A stretch of 64,000 nt of DNA from Costus lasius (taxonomy: Eukaryota > Streptophyta > Magnoliopsida > Zingiberales > Costaceae): contig CM050449.1 of NCBI GenBank assembly GCA_027563935.2, positions 47,900,507-47,964,506 of the forward strand. The letters run 5' to 3'. The translations under genes were made by a program, and so were the position numbers. Position 1 is the stretch's first letter; the number at the start of each line of letters is the position of its first letter. This document shows, piece by piece, positions 59,225 through 64,000 of this stretch. The notes beneath the pieces are model-generated. The model ran no database searches. It was given only the letters and a program-made list of their open reading frames with translations, and had not been told where the DNA came from.

Positions 59225-61173
59225 CTACAACAATGCAAGAACAGCAAGGTCACTATCAATGTTAAGAATCAATCAGGACTTAAGAAAGATTCTTTTTCTC
59301 ACTATTTTATCTGGCTGAAAAATCCAGCAAAACAGCCCGAAAGAGTAGAACTCTTTTAGTGAGATGGGATCCAGATTTCATACTTGGTCTCCGCGTCCCG
59401 CTCAGGCAAGATAAGATGCACAGAGAGTACAAGCACTAATCTCTGGTAGGCTGTCCCAGCCAATCGCCAACCCGTACGATTCCCCTTCATCTGGGCAATC
59501 CAGCAGACTGTGCCAACTGAGTTGGTACAACACAATCTCTGACCCCACAGATGGCTGCCACCATGTGCTACCATATGCGCCACATATGTAGCCTACACGG
59601 TCAAGCTGACCCGACCTACTCCCTGGACCACCACGTGCTATGCTGAGCAACGAGAAGGGATAAATCCCCACTCTGTAACACGCAGGTGTAATCCCGCACC
59701 GTCTGAAGATAGATGGACGTGCCCACTGAGTGGGTACAACACGGCTCCAACGATAGTCAGAACAGTGAGGTTTCGCGTCAGAAGGCTTACGAGCTTGAAA
59801 TTTTAGCGTTGGATTTTAACGGTCTTTTATCTTCTTCACTATCATGCAATTCCTATGGTGATAGCAAAAGATAAACTAATCATGCAATTCTAATATTTAG
59901 GCAATAAAAGAAAGCATGGATCTTATGTGGTAAAAGCCCATAGCCTAAGTAAGACCTTAAGAAACTCAAGTCTTCACTTGCTTTTCTTCATGGGGCTTTC
60001 GCTGCTCATCTGGCCCAAACCTGGGCCCAAGCGCCATCTGCAGCTCTGGTGCGCCCACCAGGAATATGCGCCAGGTCCTAGGGTCGAACCCTAGACCTCC
60101 CACCTGGTCAAGCCTCTGCTGCATGCGCCTCTGCCAAGTGTGCTTTGTGCTCTTGTCTAATTAAATTACAAATTTAACTATCTAGACAAGATTGACACGC
60201 AGGTCAATTACATTTTATAAATTAAAAGCAATGTGATGCGCAGATCACAATAATTAATTTACATATTAATACAGGCACGCAGGCCCCAGCACAGCACAGA
60301 TTTAACATGGGCAGCCCACATAAGAATAAATAGACAAACACATGGCATCAATCATCATGTGATCCAGTCATTAAAATAAAATTTTCGAAAAACCCCATGG
60401 GCATCAATTTTATTTTGCTTATATGCCCTACAACCTTACAACGGTCCATTACTAGGGATCCACTCATCCAACCTAGTCAGATCCACTGCCCTTACATGCA
60501 CCAAGTCCTAACTGACTTGAGTCGACCAAAAGGGTCAACCATGCATGCACCAAGGGCTGAACGACCACAATGAGGTCTGGCAAGCGGGTGTGAGCCCGGG
60601 CCTAACTCATGTGCGTTCACAGGTTATCTCAATCAGACATCGCTACACGCCTGTGATGCAGTCGACCTATAGCCACCTTTAGCATGCGCCAAGGTGCTAT
60701 CTGGTCGACCCATCTAGGCTGTCAGATGGTCTGATCAGACTGTCTGGATCTAACCTAGGGGATAACTTCAACCCTAATAACCCGTCTAAGGGTTTAATGC
60801 AGGCGCATCTTAGATCTACAATGAGTCACGCAAATGATATTTGTTTGAGAAAAACTACATCAAGCGCCAACATACATGCGCAAGAAAAACAAATACAAGT
60901 TTCGCTTATGACAACTAAACATGTATTTATGCATGTATTGAAGATCTAAGCATTTTCGCAAGCATGGATCACAAAATGGCTTAAGCAATCATACAAAAAC
61001 ATGCGTTAACCATGGCTTTGATACCAATTGATGGTTCCCCAAAGGGGGAGAAAACCCTATGGTGGCGCAAACAAGAAAGAGGGCAGCGGATAAAGGGTTT
61101 CATAGGATCAATGAGCATGCATTATATGATCAACTTAACAAAACCGATTGTAAAGAAGTGATTCGATTCATAC
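59225..61173 (-). other. Leader and predicted gag intron of element I
   Basis: Donor GTATGA at 61173-61168 in the 5' LTR, acceptor TTGTAG ending at 59225; the predicted exon is 61182-61174 (M-A-M). Joined, the reading frame enters gag in phase. The leader proper (59204-61028) resembles that of A without the solo LTR. Confidence 0.6.
61015..61026 (-). other. Primer binding site of element I
   Basis: TGGTATCAAAGC on the minus strand, with one G to A change from the consensus. Confidence 0.88.
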
Positions 61174-62717
61174 CATGGCCATTTCAAGATGGCGCCTTGG
61201 AAGTAAGAGAACAACGAAGATCTCCTCCAAATCGTCACACACAAGATGAAGATGTGCTTCTTCTTGTCGTCCCTTGTGCTAGCAAGGATCGTCCAAGGCG
61301 TCTTGATCGAATGCAAAGGGAAAGGAGAGCTTTTCTTCTTGGCGTTTTTCTCTCTTGTCGCCTTAGACTTCCTCTAGACAAGAACGCCGCTCGAAGACAA
61401 CCCAAGGAGGCGTCAAAGGCATGAAGAGGCAAGAGAGGGGCGACGTGAGATCATGGCCACGTTTGAGAAGTGCTATCCAAAAATAGCATCCCACTTCTCC
61501 ACATGCGATCTTGGGTTTACCCCAATCGCAAATGCCACATCACCTTTGAACCATGCGCTCATCCATGAGCTGGTTCAAACCGATTTGGTCCACTAACCAA
61601 ATAAACCAAGAAATAATTCCAGATCAAAATAAACCCTAAGGCTCTTGATCTGACCGTCAATCTCTCAATGCTCCTGATCTAACTGATCTAGCATTCATTC
61701 TCTCAATCGAAGCTTACTGATCTCAAGCCCTAATCAATCAAACATGATCAGACCAGATCTCACTTACAATCAGAGATTAAATCCCTTTAAACTGAACCCG
61801 AATAATTCAGTCCACACGATCTGACTTAAGAAAACCATATCATCAAATTGTGCGACCCTAAGGGTTTCCTTTAAATGTCGGTAACGATAACTTACGTTAT
61901 CACGATCAGTGAGGGGTATCTAGCAACACATCACTGTCTCCCGATATAAAGGAAAGAGTCTTCGAAGACTACACCCAAAAACAGCACAAGTGTGAATCAA
62001 TTCACAAAGCATACAAATTTCCTTTACCACTGGATGTTCTTATTGGACAAGCAAGTCAAGGTTGTAACTCCAATATGATGAGCATGATTAGATCAGATGA
62101 ACATAGTCATCTGGGTATGGCCATACACTTTCTCAATCATCTCATCCAGGGGGCCCCTTTAGAACATCACACTCCAATTAAGGAGACGGCAATCCTATGT
62201 CTATCACTAGTGCCCTAACCTGACTCAAGCTCACCATCCAAGATAGTCTATAATCATTATATTTCAAGTGATATTGAACTATCTCAAAATAATGACAATC
62301 ATCATTTAGAAAACACAAGTGATCTCAAGTCAGAGGAAATGTGCCACTTGTCGCATTCAAGGATTATTCACATTGTGACAAGCAATTGAATATCCAAGTA
62401 GGGTCTGTCCAGTACATCCAATGTACCCATGAGTCTACATCTTATTCCATGCTCGAAGCATCCTATAAGATTAGAACACATATTAGTCTTAACCATATCA
62501 AGGTTGTCTCATGTTCACCAAGATATCTCGACTAAGGACATAACCGCATGTCAGCCTAGCTGAACAGCTTTGAGACATTATTCAGAAGAACATATATTGC
62601 AGCAGACAATGTAGCTTACTGAATAACAACCATGCCTTTATAAACATAACAGTTTATTACATAATACAGTTACAATCCCAAGACCTCAAACATTAGTCTT
62701 AAGGGCATACCCCAACA
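61029..62717 (-). repeat. 5' LTR of element I
   Basis: 1689 bases, same ends as the 3' copy, next to the primer site and followed by GAACG and the pol gene of H. Confidence 0.95.
61850..61936 (-). other. Conserved hairpin module in the I 5' LTR
   Basis: Outer stem CAGTGA/TCACTG, loop TGCTAG, GATAAC/GTTATC hairpin and CCC-TTA-GGG, as in B. Confidence 0.6.
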
Positions 62718-62722
62718 GAACG

Positions 62723-64000
62723 AAGCGTCAGTATATCCTTCAATACTGAGTTCTTCCTGACCACCATATATCAAGAACATATCTTTGGTCCTCCGCAGAT
62801 ATTTCAAGATGTTCTTGACTGCAATCCAGTGCGCCTGACCTGGATTACTTTGGAATCGACTGGTCACGCTTAACCCATAAGCGACGTCTGGGCGAGTACA
62901 CAACATCGCATACATAATGGACCCAATAGCCGAAGCATAAGGCGTATTGTCCATTTCATCTTTCTCAGTCTGTGTTTGTGGACACTGACTCTTCGAAAGA
63001 TTCAGACCATGTCTGACTAGAAGATATCCTCTTTTAGAATTCTCTAAATGGAATCTTTCCAGGACTTTATCGATGTAAGTACTCTGGCACAGCCCGAGAA
63101 GCCTCTTAGATCTATCCCTGTAGATCTTTACACCTAATACATAGGCTGCTTCTCCTAAATCTTTCATCTGGAAACATTTCCTTAACCATGCCTTAACAGC
63201 ATGCAGTTCAGGAATATCATTTCCAATGATTAAGATATCATCGACGTAGAGGACTAGGAAAGTAATTACGCTCCCACTAAACCTTTTATATACACACGGG
63301 TCATCTTCGTTCTTGATGAAACCAAATTCACTGATTGATTCATCAAAATGAATATTCCAGCTTCTTGATGCTTGTTTAAGTCCATAAATGGACTTCTTTA
63401 ACTTGCATATTTTATGACGATCTGATGGATTAGTGAAACCTTCAGGTTGTGTCATATACACATCCTCTTGCAAATTTCCATTAAGGAAAGCAGTCTTCAC
63501 ATCCATCTGCCAGATCTCATAATCATAATATGCTGCTATCGCGAAAAGAATCCGAATACACTTAAACATGGCTACAGGTGAGAAAGTTTCATCATAATCT
63601 ATCCCGTAGATTTGTTTGAAACCTTTCGCAACTAGCCTGCCTTTATAGGTAACCACGTTACCATCCATGTCAATCTTCTTCTTGAAGATCCATTTACAGC
63701 CTATAGGGATAACTCCCGGAGGCGGATCAACCAAATCCCATACTTGGTTATCTGACATGGAGTCCATTTCAGCTCGCATAGCTTCAAGCCATCTAGCTGA
63801 GTCCGGTCCACTGACCGCATCCGCATAAGTGAGGGGTTCATCATTATCAATGATGTAGACTCCGTCATAGCGATCAGGCTGTCGACGGATCCTTCCCGAT
63901 CTTCGCGGTTCCCGTGATATCTGAGCCTCAGATTGTTCAGTAACCTGTTCTACCGGCTCAGGCTCATCCAACTGTGCTTGACTACTTTGTCCTTCCTCTG
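62723..64000 (-). pseudogene. Gag-Pol of element H, middle piece (connector, RT, start of RNase H)
   Basis: Open from the right edge (integrase C-terminal end, QLDEPEPVEQ) through the connector, RT (QMDVKTAFLNG, YVDD intact) to TDASF. Element I then breaks it, and the rest is at 50943-50486. The visible part has no stop or frameshift, so H was probably coding-competent until element I arrived. Confidence 0.92.

Larger units (their letters stand above)
50944..62717 (-). mobile_element. Element I: minus-strand A-family copia, rearranged by J
   Basis: Duplication GAACG at 50939-50943 and 62718-62722. Both LTRs are 1689 bases and differ by eye at about 19 positions, near 1 percent. Primer site and PPT are present. 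Its pol gene was entered by element J at 54226, and a later deletion fused J to I at 56933-56951. The gag-pol of I has several stops. Confidence 0.93.
48781..64000 (-). mobile_element. Element H: minus-strand A-family copia, 5' part outside the window
   Basis: 3' LTR 48781-50465, PPT 50476-50467 and the C-terminal pol at 50943-50486. Element I then intervenes (GAACG), and pol resumes at 62723 and runs off the window. The visible coding sequence has no stops apart from the insertion. Left flank CCCAC; the right duplication cannot be seen, so its boundary is supported only by the LTR end. Confidence 0.88.

Noticed and set aside
1..64000. CRISPR arrays, bacterial operons, tRNA or rRNA genes
   Set aside because: None seen. 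The only regular short repeats are the 27-base leader array and LTR palindromes, which lack spacer-repeat structure.

Overview
The window is plant repeat DNA. Every coding region I can recognise belongs to an LTR retrotransposon; I see no host gene, tRNA, rRNA, CRISPR array or bacterial-type operon. An angiosperm nuclear genome is the best fit. The evidence is Ty1/copia Gag-Pol proteins with a 2-kb-class LTR, initiator-Met primer sites (TGGTATCAGAGC), PPTs of the form AAGTGGGAGA and an Athila-type Ty3/gypsy LTR with a tRNA-Asp-like primer site. From memory of family features, the copia elements look like the Angela/BARE-1 branch; I cannot test that here.

Left and middle part (1-44931). Two Athila-like LTRs lie in opposite orientation (350-2112 minus, 43070-44931 plus) around a decayed copia fragment F. 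F is split by element D (minus, 2766-42717, target duplication GTAAC). The 3' LTR of D is split by element A (plus, 4464-35186, AGGGG). A carries a reversed solo LTR in its leader (7513-9195, TGATT), another in its 3' LTR (33285-34966, CTTGT), and element B in its pol gene (11902-30102, ACAAC). B in turn holds element C (15369-24496), the youngest, with an uninterrupted 1294-residue Gag-Pol. The nest F, D, A, B, C is five layers deep.

Right part (44932-64000). The right Athila LTR is cut by element G (minus, D-like). The G LTR contains a plus-strand solo LTR (46731-48413, AGTAT). G is followed by element H (minus, running off the right edge). The RNase H region of H is split by element I (50944-62717, GAACG). 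I was hit by a further copy, J, of which only the 3' LTR and part of pol survive. A deletion with an 18-base templated filler joins J to the rest of I at 56933-56951.

How the parts work together: each complete element has promoter-bearing LTRs, a primer site, a leader of about 1.8-1.9 kb, one gag-protease-integrase-RT-RNase H frame and a PPT. Two signals go beyond standard annotation. First, nearly every A-family LTR carries a tiny ATG exon ending at a GT splice donor. It joins in frame to an AG acceptor just before gag, and the diverged family D shows the same design. Second, the LTRs of three diverged families (A, D, G) share a roughly 85-base module whose hairpins keep their positions and pairing while the stem sequences differ, as expected for a structured RNA.
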